Source: Natrinema soli (GTDB lineage: Archaea; Halobacteriota; Halobacteria; Halobacteriales; Natrialbaceae). Taken from it: a DNA stretch of 9,591 nt. A program made the translations under genes and the position numbers. Below are positions 1-5,825 of this stretch, in pieces; position 1 is the first letter of the stretch; every line of letters starts with the position of its first letter. The stretch spans positions 1-9,591 of the forward strand of contig NZ_JAQIVI010000661.1 of assembly GCF_028618695.1 (NCBI RefSeq), written 5' to 3'. The notes under the pieces were generated by a model. That model searched no databases. It saw nothing but the letters and a program-made list of their open reading frames with translations, and was not told the origin of the DNA.

Positions 1-136
1 GGCGGCGAGCGGCGCGTGGGAGCTCGCGGAACGCGGCGCGTTCGACGGCGACGAGACAGTCGTCATCGTCAACACGGGATCCGGGAACAAGGAGGCCGAC
101 GTGTTGCGTAGCCACCTGATGAGTCAGGGCGTCTAG
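1..136 (+). CDS. thrC: C-terminal end of a PLP-dependent enzyme, probably threonine synthase (5' partial)
   Basis: Reading from base 2, the frame encodes 44 residues to a TAG at 134-136; the start lies left of the window. The visible tail includes VVIVNTGSGNK followed by EADVLRSHLMSQGV, which resembles the C-terminus of haloarchaeal threonine synthase-type fold-II PLP enzymes, where a Gly-rich TG.G.K segment closes the PLP domain. Threonine synthase converts O-phosphohomoserine to threonine in the cytoplasm. The catalytic lysine and PLP-binding region are outside the window, so a related fold-II enzyme (for example a cysteine synthase-like protein) cannot be excluded. The assignment rests on recalled family resemblance of a short tail. 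A short T-run (148-151) follows the stop, but there is no convincing hairpin terminator. Confidence 0.55.
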   Translation, partial: AASGAWELAERGAFDGDETVVIVNTGSGNKEADVLRSHLMSQGV

Positions 137-152
137 CGTCGAGCCGGTTTTG

Positions 153-202
153 CACCGCAATCGGATCTCCGGTCTGTCACCGCAATCGCCCCTCCAATCT
201 GT
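153..202. repeat. 25-bp direct tandem repeat, two copies
   Basis: Copy 1 is 153-177 and copy 2 is 178-202. Both begin CACCGCAATCG and end TCTGT. They agree at 20 of 25 positions by direct comparison, with differences confined to the middle. A third, badly decayed start (CACTGCAG) follows at 203. No coding frame explains it; it may be simple slippage or a remnant. Confidence 0.6.
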
Positions 203-339
203 CACTGCAGCCGGTCACCGATCCGGCGCGGCGCGCGCCTCCGAGTCCCTGGTTGTAGTGATCGGTGCACAGCCCGTGCAGTACCCGGTAATACCGCCGA
301 GTAGAGCCGATCGAACCGGTAGCAGGGGACCGGGCCGGG

Positions 340-347
340 TAAAAAAA
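340..347 (+). promoter_or_regulatory. Possible TATA box for the microprotein gene
   Basis: TAAAAAAA is the only A/T run in an otherwise GC-rich stretch and lies about 60 bases before the ATG at 406. This would give a leader of roughly 35 bases, unlike the leaderless pattern of most neighbours. A GGGGAG at 383-388 lies too far from the start to be a good ribosome binding site. Assignment is tentative. Confidence 0.3.
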
Positions 348-405
348 CCGAACTCTTTCACCGACAACGTCTTGCCTGCGAGGGGAGTAGTCGAACCGAG
401 TACCA

Positions 406-579
406 ATGTGTGAACATTCACCAGAGTGTTCGAACGGGGACACGTGCCAACTCGTCCTCGAGAACGGGGAGACCGGTCTCGAAACCGCCGAATACTACTG
501 CAAGGCACACCTCGTACTACGGATCTGGGAAGTCGAGAACGACAGCTCGATGCGAGCCGTCAGCGCCGAGCGACTGTGA
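406..579 (+). CDS. Cys/His-rich microprotein, 57 aa, putative zinc-binding
   Basis: The frame starts at ATG 406 and stops at TGA 577-579; an in-frame TAG at 388-390 leaves no other usual start codon. The protein opens MCEHSPECSNGDTC and carries Cys2, His4, Cys8, Cys14, Cys32 and His35, enough ligands for one zinc site in two clusters (C-x-H-x3-C-x5-C and C-x2-H). The body is acidic (VLENGETGLETAEYYC, then VLRIWEVEND), as expected for a haloarchaeal protein, whereas the overlapping frames are Arg/Ser-rich. Haloarchaea are known to encode many one-domain zinc-finger proteins under 70 residues, but this one does not have the usual paired CPxCG knuckles. I do not recognise the family and assign no function. 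It stands alone, between the thrC-like gene and GGGP synthase. Confidence 0.65.
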   Translation: MCEHSPECSNGDTCQLVLENGETGLETAEYYCKAHLVLRIWEVENDSSMRAVSAERL

Positions 580-700
580 TCGGGTCGGGCGCGCCGATCG
601 GTTGCAGCCGCCCGTAGCGGACCGACTCGTCGTCGGGCGATGTGATCCGGTCCCGATCCTCATCCGATCCCGGGTCCGACGCGCGATCCTCGAGACGGGG

Positions 701-739
701 GTCGTTTCGTAGCGCTTTTGCTGGTTGTCGGGAAACGAC
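701..739. promoter_or_regulatory. Inverted repeat bracketing the GGGP synthase promoter
   Basis: GTCGTTTC (701-708) and GAAACGAC (732-739) are exact reverse complements separated by 23 bases. The spacer contains the TATA-like box at 715-720, and the right arm ends five bases before the ATG at 745. This geometry suits an operator for a dimeric regulator, but the arms are short and could be chance. Confidence 0.3.
715..720 (+). promoter_or_regulatory. TATA-like box of the GGGP synthase gene
   Basis: CTTTTG is centred 27.5 bases before the ATG at 745, the spacing expected when transcription begins at or next to the start codon. It supports ATG 745 over the TTG at 718, which lies inside the box. 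Confidence 0.5.
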
Positions 740-744
740 GCAGT

Positions 745-1446
745 ATGACTACCCCCTGGGACGACTGGAACCATATTCTCAAGCTCGATCCGGACAAGGA
801 GTTACCGGCGGGCGTGACCTACGGCGATCTCTGTGCGACCGGGACCGATGCGATCGAAGTCGGCGGCACCATGGGGATCACCGAGGAGAACATGAGCGCG
901 GTCATCGAGGCCTGCGCCGAACACGACGTCGCGCTCTATCAGGAGCCGTCGAATCCCGAGGTCGTCCTCGAGAACGACGCGCTGGACGGCTACCTCATCC
1001 CGACCGTCTTCAACGCCGGGTCGCCGTTCTGGATCACCGAAGCTCACAAGGAGTGGGTCCGACTCGAGGGGGACCTCGACTGGGACCGGACGACGACGGA
1101 GGCCTACGTCGTGATGAACCCCGAGGCCGACGTCGCGGAGCTGACGGAGGCCGATTGCGATCTCGGCGCCGACGACGTCGCCGCCTACGCGACGGTCGCG
1201 GAACACATGTTCGGCCAGGAGATCGTCTACGTCGAGTATTCCGGTATGCTCGGCGACGAAGGCGTCGTCGAAGCCGCCGCCGAGGCCGTCGACGAGTCGA
1301 CGCTGTTCTACGGCGGCGGCATCCACGACTACGACTCCGCGTACTCGATGGCCCGGTACGCCGACGTGATCGTCGTCGGCGACCTCGCACACGACGAGGG
1401 CATCGAGGCCGTTCGGGAAACCGTCGCGGCGGCGAACGACGCATAG
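745..1446 (+). CDS. Geranylgeranylglyceryl phosphate synthase (GGGP synthase, PcrB/GGGPS family)
   Basis: The 233-residue product matches the family's usual length. It is a TIM-barrel prenyltransferase that joins sn-glycerol-1-phosphate to geranylgeranyl diphosphate, the first committed ether bond of archaeal membrane lipids, at the cytoplasmic membrane surface. Visible landmarks are the N-terminal HILKLDPDK (10-18) with the conserved Lys and Asp of strand 1, the EVGGTMGIT segment (38-46), PTVFNAG (86-92), YVEYSG (162-167), the phosphate-binding FYGGGI (188-193) and VVGDL (210-214). I chose ATG 745 because the family begins at this PWDDW..ILK region and a TATA-like box lies 27 bases upstream; an in-frame TTG at 718 would add nine residues. 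The following regulator has its own promoter, so the gene is probably monocistronic. The product is close to the haloarchaeal form I recall; confidence is high. Confidence 0.93.
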   Translation: MTTPWDDWNHILKLDPDKELPAGVTYGDLCATGTDAIEVGGTMGITEENMSAVIEACAEHDVALYQEPSNPEVVLENDALDGYLIPTVFNAGSPFWITEAHKEWVRLEGDLDWDRTTTEAYVVMNPEADVAELTEADCDLGADDVAAYATVAEHMFGQEIVYVEYSGMLGDEGVVEAAAEAVDESTLFYGGGIHDYDSAYSMARYADVIVVGDLAHDEGIEAVRETVAAANDA

Positions 1447-1481
1447 CTGCGTCCGATGGCCCCGGCAAAGTGGCCTCAACT

Positions 1482-1487
1482 GTTTTG
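1482..1487 (+). promoter_or_regulatory. TATA-like box of the HTH_10 regulator gene
   Basis: GTTTTG is centred 27.5 bases before ATG 1512, the same sequence and spacing class as the GGGP synthase and Sir2 promoters here. It implies a leaderless transcript and supports ATG 1512. Confidence 0.5.
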
Positions 1488-1511
1488 TCTTTCCGTGTCA
1501 CACGACCCTGC

Positions 1512-2159
1512 ATGAGTCTCCTCGCCGCGTTCGAGGCGTCGTCGCCGGCGCTCCTCCTCGGGCCAACGCTCGAGGCCCTGCCGTCGATCGACGTCGAACT
1601 CGAGCGCCAGTACGCCCTCGATCCCGACCGCCCCATCGCGTTCTGTCGGGTTCACTGTCGCGACCGCGACGGACTCGACCGAGCGCTCGTAGCCGACGAT
1701 ACGATCGCCGAGTTCGAGCGGATCGGCGGTGCCGACGGCGAGAGCCGATACCGGTTGCAACGGAGCGAGACGGACGTCATCGGCGCGTATCGTGCGTGGG
1801 TCGACGCTGGCGGCGAGCTACTCGACTGTCGGGGCTCCGACGGGCGCTGGGAGATCGAGATGCGCTTTCCCGATCGCGCCTCGTTCGGTCGCTATCACGA
1901 GTTCCTCGCGAACGAGGGCGTCTCCCTCGAGTTACACCGCCTCGCCAATGACGACCGTCAGTACCGGGGCCGCGGATCCACGCTGACCGACGCCCAGCGG
2001 GAGGCGCTCGCGCTGGCCTACGAGTACGGGTTCTTCGAGGTCCCCCGCGAGACGGGGCTGTCCGAGATCGCCGCCCAACTGGAGATCTCGAACCAGGCCG
2101 TCAGCGAACGGCTCCGCCGCGGGCAGGCGCAGTTGATCGACCAGCAGCTCGTCGAGTGA
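1512..2159 (+). CDS. Bat-type HTH_10 transcriptional regulator
   Basis: The 215-residue protein has the two-part build of haloarchaeal bacterio-opsin activator-like regulators. Residues 1 to about 145 form the Bat-associated sensor-like domain (LERQYALDP near 31, RWEIEMRFPDRASFGRYHEFL at about 112-132). Residues about 157-211 form the HTH_10 DNA-binding domain: LTDAQREALALAYEYGFFEVPRE, then a helix-turn-helix LSEIAAQLEISNQAVSERLRR with the recognition helix around 193-203. It has no PAS or GAF domain upstream, so it is one of the short members. The ligand and target genes cannot be read from the sequence; the name does not imply opsin control. It lies 65 bases after GGGP synthase with its own promoter and converges on the Sir2 gene. 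The open frame runs far upstream through the GGGP synthase gene, but only the part from ATG 1512 has family-like sequence. Confidence 0.88.
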   Translation: MSLLAAFEASSPALLLGPTLEALPSIDVELERQYALDPDRPIAFCRVHCRDRDGLDRALVADDTIAEFERIGGADGESRYRLQRSETDVIGAYRAWVDAGGELLDCRGSDGRWEIEMRFPDRASFGRYHEFLANEGVSLELHRLANDDRQYRGRGSTLTDAQREALALAYEYGFFEVPRETGLSEIAAQLEISNQAVSERLRRGQAQLIDQQLVE

Positions 2160-2186
2160 GGCCGCGCCGGGACGCGGGATCGGCTC

Positions 2187-2267
2187 ATACGGTCTGCTGT
2201 AAGTCATTGCCGGTGGGACCGCGACCGTCCTGCGGTCCCACCGGTAAATCGTTACAGCAAACCGTAT
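2187..2267. repeat. 81-bp two-stem palindrome between convergent genes
   Basis: The element is symmetric about base 2227. The outer arms are ATACGGTCTGCTGTAA (2187-2202) and TTACAGCAAACCGTAT (2252-2267), which pair at 15 of 16 positions. A 4 x 4 unpaired internal loop follows (2203-2206 against 2248-2251). The inner arms 2207-2222 and 2232-2247 pair at all 16 positions counting one G.T, including an exact CCGGTGGGACCGC/GCGGTCCCACCGG core, around a 9-base loop. The last base of the right arm is the first base of the Sir2 stop codon on the plus-strand coordinates (2267). It may be a dispersed palindromic or MITE-like element, a bidirectional terminator for the two converging genes, or both. There is no transposase and I cannot see a target-site duplication. 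Confidence 0.85.
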
Positions 2268-3043
2268 CACTCCGCGGCCAGGTCCCGCAACCGGGGGAGC
2301 ACCGCCGTCACGTCCTCGCGGAACACCGCGTCGGCGATGTCGTCACAGGGCGTCGACTCGAGGTTGACGATCCCCACCGTTGCACCGGTCGAGGCGGCCC
2401 GTCGGGGGAGCGAGGCGGCGGGTTCGACGACCAGCCAGGAGCCGATCGCGAGGAAGACGTCGCTCTCGCGGGCGAGCGACCGCGCTCGCTGGATGACCGC
2501 GCCCGGGAGCTGCTCGCCGAAGAGGACGACGTCGGGTTTGAAGACGCCGCCGCACTTGCAGGTCGGCGGTCGGTCGCCGTTCGCGGCGCGCTCGAAGATC
2601 GGATCGCCGTCCCTGCGTTTCCCGCAGTCCGTACAGCGGACCCGCTGTGCGTTGCCGTGTAACTCGAGGACGGTCGGTTCGCCGTCTTCCGCGTCGTCAT
2701 CGATCGCCGCGGCCGCGTCGCCGTGGAGCCCGTCCGTGTTCTGGGTGAGGATCGCCTCGAGGTCGCCGTCCCGCTCCATCTCGGCCAGCGCCTCGTGGGC
2801 CGCGTTCGGCTCGTACTCCTCGTCGAACATCACTCGCTGGAGTTCGACGCGGTCCCGCCAGAACCCCTCGGGATCGCGCTGAAACCGGCCGTAGGCGAAC
2901 TGTCCCTCGTCGAACCGGTCCCAGACGCCGTCGTCACCCCGGAACGTCGGGACGCCGGAGGGGGCCGAGATCCCCGCGCCGGTGAAGGCGACGACCGCGT
3001 CTGCGCTTCGGACGTCGTCGGCGAGTCGCTCGAGGTCGTCCAT
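2267..3043 (-). CDS. Sir2-family NAD-dependent protein deacylase
   Basis: The 258-residue protein has the full set of sirtuin motifs: TGAGIS (21-26) and FRG (34-36) for NAD binding, TQNTDGLH (100-107), the catalytic His129 in LHGN, a zinc ribbon with Cys137-x2-Cys140 and Cys162-x-Cys164, FKPDVVLFGE (168-177), and GSWLVVEPA (201-209) where many sirtuins have GTSL.V.P. It should use NAD+ to remove acyl groups from lysines in cytoplasmic proteins; archaeal chromatin proteins are known targets in other species, but its substrate here is unknown. ATG 3043 was preferred over a TTG nine codons upstream because a TATA-like box sits 27 bases before the ATG. It ends inside the edge of the 81-bp palindrome and is divergent from the methyltransferase gene. 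Family assignment is secure. Confidence 0.94.
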   Translation of the reverse strand: MDDLERLADDVRSADAVVAFTGAGISAPSGVPTFRGDDGVWDRFDEGQFAYGRFQRDPEGFWRDRVELQRVMFDEEYEPNAAHEALAEMERDGDLEAILTQNTDGLHGDAAAAIDDDAEDGEPTVLELHGNAQRVRCTDCGKRRDGDPIFERAANGDRPPTCKCGGVFKPDVVLFGEQLPGAVIQRARSLARESDVFLAIGSWLVVEPAASLPRRAASTGATVGIVNLESTPCDDIADAVFREDVTAVLPRLRDLAAE

Positions 3044-3067
3044 ACGGTCGGAATCGTGCCGGCCCGG

Positions 3068-3073
3068 CAAAAC
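3068..3073 (-). promoter_or_regulatory. TATA-like box of the Sir2 gene
   Basis: On the minus strand this reads GTTTTG, centred 27.5 bases before ATG 3043, which points to a leaderless transcript and supports the chosen start. Confidence 0.5.
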
Positions 3074-3161
3074 GGTTCGTCCGGCTTCGTTGCCTGCCGC
3101 TTTTCGGACGAGTATTTGTGCCGAATAGCCGCTCAGTACGGAGACGAACGTAACGACCCCC

Positions 3162-3205
3162 AGACTTTTGTCGAGTCTAGGGGAAGGTCAGTACACGTGA
3201 GAGGA
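3162..3205 (+). promoter_or_regulatory. Promoter, dyad and ribosome binding site of the methyltransferase gene
   Basis: CTTTTG (3165-3170) lies about 47 bases before ATG 3214, which would leave a leader of about 20 bases. Unlike its neighbours this leader holds a plausible Shine-Dalgarno sequence, GAGGA (3201-3205), eight bases before the ATG. A dyad, AGACT (3162-3166) and AGTCT (3174-3178) around seven bases, overlaps the TATA-like box and could be an operator. Confidence 0.4.
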
Positions 3206-3213
3206 ATTCCTGC

Positions 3214-3894
3214 ATGACGCGACCGGATCAGAACGGGGGTGCCGTCAAGGAACTCGTCAGACAGCACTGGAACGGGCGCGCGATGACGTTCGATGACGCG
3301 AGCCAGCACGGAACCCACAGCGAGGAACAACACGAACAGTGGCTGTCGGTTCTCCGCGAGTGGACCGGCGACGAACCGCTGGCGGTGCTCGATATCGGGT
3401 GTGGAACGGGAGTTATCTCGCTGCTGCTGGCGGAACTGGACCACGACGTCACGGGCGTCGACTTCGCGCCGGAGATGCTCGAGCGCGCCAGAGAGAAAGC
3501 CGAACGGACGAGCCGATCGGCCGATTTCTACCGTGGAGACGCGGAGGCCCTCGCGGTTCCCGACGACGCCCTCGAACTGGTTACGGCGCGTCACCTTCTC
3601 TGGACGCTCCCGAATCCCGAGACGGCGCTCGAGGAGTGGCGGCGGGTCGTCGAACCGGGTGGGCGGATTCTCGTGATCGAGGGCTACTGGAACCACGCCG
3701 AACCGTGGGACGAGTACGAAGCGATCCACGACGACCTGCCGATGTACGACGGGCGACCGCCCGAGGAACTGCGTGCGGTCTTCGAACGACACGGCCTCCG
3801 AGAAATCGAGCACGAACCGCTCGTCGACCCGGTGCTGTGGGGGCGGGAACCCCGCCACGAGTATTACATTCTGGCCGGCACGGTTTCCAAGTGA
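3214..3894 (+). CDS. Class I SAM-dependent methyltransferase
   Basis: The 226-residue protein has the Rossmann-like methyltransferase core: motif I VLDIGCGTG (58-66), the acidic end of strand 2 in VTGVDFAPEML (79-89, Asp83 binds the ribose hydroxyls), RGDAEALAVPDD (107-118), the strand-4 region LVTARHLLWTLPNP (122-135), and the EPGGRILVIEGYW post-motif (147-159). It belongs to the broad UbiE/Methyltransf_11 group that transfers a methyl group from S-adenosylmethionine to a small molecule or cofactor in the cytoplasm. The N-terminal HWNGRAMTFDDASQHGTHSEEQ and the C-terminal ending WGREPRHEYYILAGT look specific to a subfamily I recognise in archaea, but its substrate is unknown to me. ATG 3214 is supported by GAGGA eight bases upstream. 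The neighbours (Sir2, AspRS) give no hint of the substrate. Confidence 0.88.
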   Translation: MTRPDQNGGAVKELVRQHWNGRAMTFDDASQHGTHSEEQHEQWLSVLREWTGDEPLAVLDIGCGTGVISLLLAELDHDVTGVDFAPEMLERAREKAERTSRSADFYRGDAEALAVPDDALELVTARHLLWTLPNPETALEEWRRVVEPGGRILVIEGYWNHAEPWDEYEAIHDDLPMYDGRPPEELRAVFERHGLREIEHEPLVDPVLWGREPRHEYYILAGTVSK

Positions 3895-3939
3895 GTCGGA
3901 CGAGTCCGAGACCCGTGAGGCTCGGTGCGAACGACTGCG

Positions 3940-3945
3940 CTTAAG
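3940..3945 (+). promoter_or_regulatory. TATA box of aspS
   Basis: CTTAAG is centred 27.5 bases before ATG 3970, so the transcript is probably leaderless and aspS is expressed separately from the methyltransferase 75 bases upstream. Confidence 0.55.
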
Positions 3946-3969
3946 TTCCGCCTGCGTGAATCGGGTGGT

Positions 3970-5274
3970 ATGCAGGACAGAACCTACACTGCCGACGCCG
4001 AGCCGGGCGACGACGCGACGGTCGCCGGCTGGGTCCACGAGATCCGCGATCTCGGAGGCATCGCCTTTCTGATTCTCCGGGATACGACCGGCAAGATCCA
4101 GATCAAGTTCGAGAAAGACGAGATGGACGACGACCTGGTCGAGACGGGACTGGGCGTCTCCCGCGAGAGCGTCGTCGAAGTCTCCGGTGCGGTCGAAGAG
4201 GAACCGCGCGCGCCGACGGGCGTCGAGATCACGCCCGAGTCCGTCGAGGTCGTCGCGCCCGCCGATCCGGAACTGCCGCTCGATCCCTCCGGCAAGGTCG
4301 ACGCCGATCTCTCGACGCGACTCGACAACCGCACCCTCGACCTGCGCAAGGACGAGGTACAGGCCATCTTCGAGATCCGCTCGGAGATCATGCGCGCCGT
4401 GCGCGATCGGTTCCGCGAGTTCCGCTGTACGGAGATCAACACGCCGAAGATCGTCGCGACCGGCACCGAGGGCGGCACCGAACTCTTCCCGATCACGTAC
4501 TTCGGCGAGGAAGCGTTCATGAACCAGTCGCCGCAGCTGTTCAAGCAGCTCATCGCCGGCTCGAACGTCGAGCGCGTCTTCGAGATCGGTCCGATCTTCC
4601 GCGCGGAAGAACACAACACGCCGCGTCACCTCAACGAGGCCACCTCGATCGACTTCGAGGGCGCCTTTTGCGACCAGAACGACGCGATGGACGTCGTCGA
4701 GGGCGTCGTCCGCGCCGCGTACGAAGCCGTCGAAGAAAACTGCGCCGACGAACTCGAGGCGCTCGGTCTCACCGAGGAGTTCGGCGCACCCGAGGAGGCC
4801 TTCCCGCGCATCAGCTACGAGGACGCCCTCGAGCGCATCAACGCGACGGGCGAACTCGACGAACAGCTCGTCTGGGGTGACGACCTCTCGACGGAGGCCG
4901 AGAAGGCCCTCGGTGACGACGTCGGCGGTCACTACTTCATCACCGACTGGCCCAGCGAGATCAAGCCGTTCTACATCAAGGACCACGACGACGATCCCCA
5001 GCTCTCGACCGGCTTCGACCTCATGCACCCGCGGATGGAACTGGTGTCGGGCGGCCAGCGCGAGCACCGCCACGAGAAGCTCATCGAGGGCTTCGAACAG
5101 CAGGGACTCGATCCCGACCAGTTCGAGTACTACACCAAGATGTTCAAGTACGGGATGCCGCCCCACGCCGGCTTCGGCCTCGGCGGCGAGCGCCTCATCA
5201 TGACGATCCTCGGGCTGGACAACATTCGGGAAGCAGTTCTCTTCCCGCGAGATCGTCAACGGTTGAGCCCGTAG
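3970..5274 (+). CDS. aspS: Aspartate--tRNA(Asp/Asn) ligase, archaeal non-discriminating type
   Basis: The 434-residue class IIb synthetase has the full archaeal length. An N-terminal OB fold for the anticodon (about 1-100) precedes the catalytic domain. Motif 2 is [14 protein letters not shown] (210-223) and motif 3 is GFGLGGERL (401-409); [11 protein letters not shown] (163-173) and SPQLFKQ (187-193) line the active site. It attaches aspartate to tRNA in the cytoplasm. Two residues known to separate specificities (Thermococcus kodakarensis Trp26 and Lys85 in the discriminating enzyme) are here His23, in AGWVHE, and Pro82, in RAPTG. Both are the non-discriminating states, so this enzyme probably also makes Asp-tRNA(Asn), which GatCAB would amidate. 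ATG 3970 was chosen over an in-frame ATG at 3925 because the family starts close to YTADAEPGD and a TATA box lies 27 bases upstream. Confidence 0.95.
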   Translation: MQDRTYTADAEPGDDATVAGWVHEIRDLGGIAFLILRDTTGKIQIKFEKDEMDDDLVETGLGVSRESVVEVSGAVEEEPRAPTGVEITPESVEVVAPADPELPLDPSGKVDADLSTRLDNRTLDLRKDEVQAIFEIRSEIMRAVRDRFREFRCTEINTPKIVATGTEGGTELFPITYFGEEAFMNQSPQLFKQLIAGSNVERVFEIGPIFRAEEHNTPRHLNEATSIDFEGAFCDQNDAMDVVEGVVRAAYEAVEENCADELEALGLTEEFGAPEEAFPRISYEDALERINATGELDEQLVWGDDLSTEAEKALGDDVGGHYFITDWPSEIKPFYIKDHDDDPQLSTGFDLMHPRMELVSGGQREHRHEKLIEGFEQQGLDPDQFEYYTKMFKYGMPPHAGFGLGGERLIMTILGLDNIREAVLFPRDRQRLSP

Positions 5275-5448
5275 GCGAAACCGTCGAGAGCAAGCGAGAC
5301 TCCCGGCGGTCGTTTCGCGTGACCACCTGCGACTGAGCCCGTCGGGCGTGTCTCTGAGAACCGGCGAGGCTCTCACGCCGCTCGAGTCTCGCGGGATTCT
5401 TCCCGTTCGTTTCGAGAATCAGCTGGCGATCCTCTCGTTCGCTACCGT
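5275..5448. other. Intergenic region after aspS, no gene seen
   Basis: No frame here reads like a haloarchaeal protein. It contains short inverted repeats: GCGAAAC (5275-5281) with GTTTCGC (5312-5318), GCGAGACTC (5294-5302) with GAGTCTCGC (5384-5392), and the hairpin listed separately. The string TGAGCCCGT from the end of aspS (5264-5272) recurs at 5334-5342. Confidence 0.45.
5381..5416. terminator. Imperfect hairpin between converging units, possible terminator
   Basis: CGGGA (5392-5396) and TCCCG (5401-5405) form an exact stem around TTCT, and CTCGA (5381-5385) with TCGAG (5412-5416) closes it from outside, with mismatches between the two stems. It lies between aspS on the plus strand and the broken hydrolase gene on the minus strand. 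There is no strong T tract, so the role is uncertain. Confidence 0.25.
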
Positions 5449-5583
5449 TCAGAACCAGTCGAACCAGCCGCCATCGTCGTCATCACCGTCATCGGCGTCG
5501 TCCTCACCGTCGTCGAAACTGCCCGCGAGGTCGTTCATGACGACGGTCGAATCGAGCTAGCTCAGGTGATCGCCGTGGCTCGT
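5449..5583 (-). pseudogene. Broken 3' end of a paralogue of the neighbouring secreted hydrolase
   Basis: Read on the minus strand toward the stop at 5449-5451, the frame gives SHGDHLS, then an in-frame TAG (5557-5559), then LDSTVVMNDLAGSFDDG and an Asp/Gly tail ending GGWFDWF. The intact hydrolase just upstream on the same strand ends with GSHLAYLGDSAVGADLAG, a spacer and GDDGGDDGWGWF. The shared order is HL, an aromatic replaced by the stop, L, D-S-x-V, DLAG, an Asp/Gly tail, and a Trp/Phe end. The His retained here aligns with the candidate catalytic His253 of the live gene. No nucleophile motif (GxSxG) is found upstream. A signal-peptide-like stretch with an RRTL motif lies in the same frame around 5630-5700, but that link is speculative. 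A separate 29-residue protein starting at ATG 5538 is possible but less likely. Confidence 0.6.
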
Positions 5584-5825
5584 GCATCTCGGACGTGCGT
5601 CCACGGCGAACAGCGTCAACCCCGCTACTGCCGGCGGCAGCGGCGTGATACGTTCATGCCGTTGTACGGTTCTGCAGAACGAAGAGAGCGTCCGTCGGGT
5701 GCCGGGGAGCGGGCCGCAATCGGGACGGAATGGAAGGCGCTCGCCGAGAGACACTCGAGCGCATTCGAGCCCGGCCGACGAGCGTCGGCATCGGCACTCG
5801 GTCGGCGGTGGCCGAATGTCGGGCG
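5584..5825. other. Probable decayed region between the hydrolase relic and the intact hydrolase
   Basis: No intact gene is visible. On the minus strand a frame containing TRRTLSSF and a later hydrophobic PPAVAGLTLFAVDA leads into the relic at 5583. It could be the eroded Tat signal region of the same paralogue after an internal deletion, or chance. No hairpin terminator follows the hydrolase stop. Confidence 0.3.

Larger units (their letters stand above)
137..405. other. Intergenic stretch without a convincing gene; holds a short tandem repeat and a possible promoter
   Basis: Between the thrC-like stop and the small gene at 406 I see only stop-rich or Arg/Ser-rich frames that do not look like haloarchaeal proteins (no acidic bias). 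It contains the 25-bp tandem repeat at 153-202, a small hairpin TGCAC/GTGCA (266-270/276-280, five-base loop), and a T/A run at 340-347. Confidence 0.5.

Noticed and set aside
642..1511. Upstream extension of the HTH_10 regulator frame
   Set aside because: The extension overlaps the GGGP synthase gene out of frame and is Arg/Gly-rich; family-like sequence and the promoter spacing both begin at ATG 1512.
3896..3909. TCGGAC-GA-GTCCGA palindrome after the methyltransferase stop
   Set aside because: The loop is too short for the full stem and no T tract follows, so it is not called a terminator.
5264..5342. Repeat of TGAGCCCGT at the aspS end and 70 bases later
   Set aside because: Only nine exact bases are shared, with little further similarity, so a duplicated aspS tail or an attachment site is not supported.
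3133..5376. 747-codon open frame on the minus strand
   Set aside because: It lies opposite the methyltransferase and aspS genes, whose products have clear family motifs. Long antisense open frames are common in GC-rich haloarchaeal DNA, and this translation has no recognisable domain.
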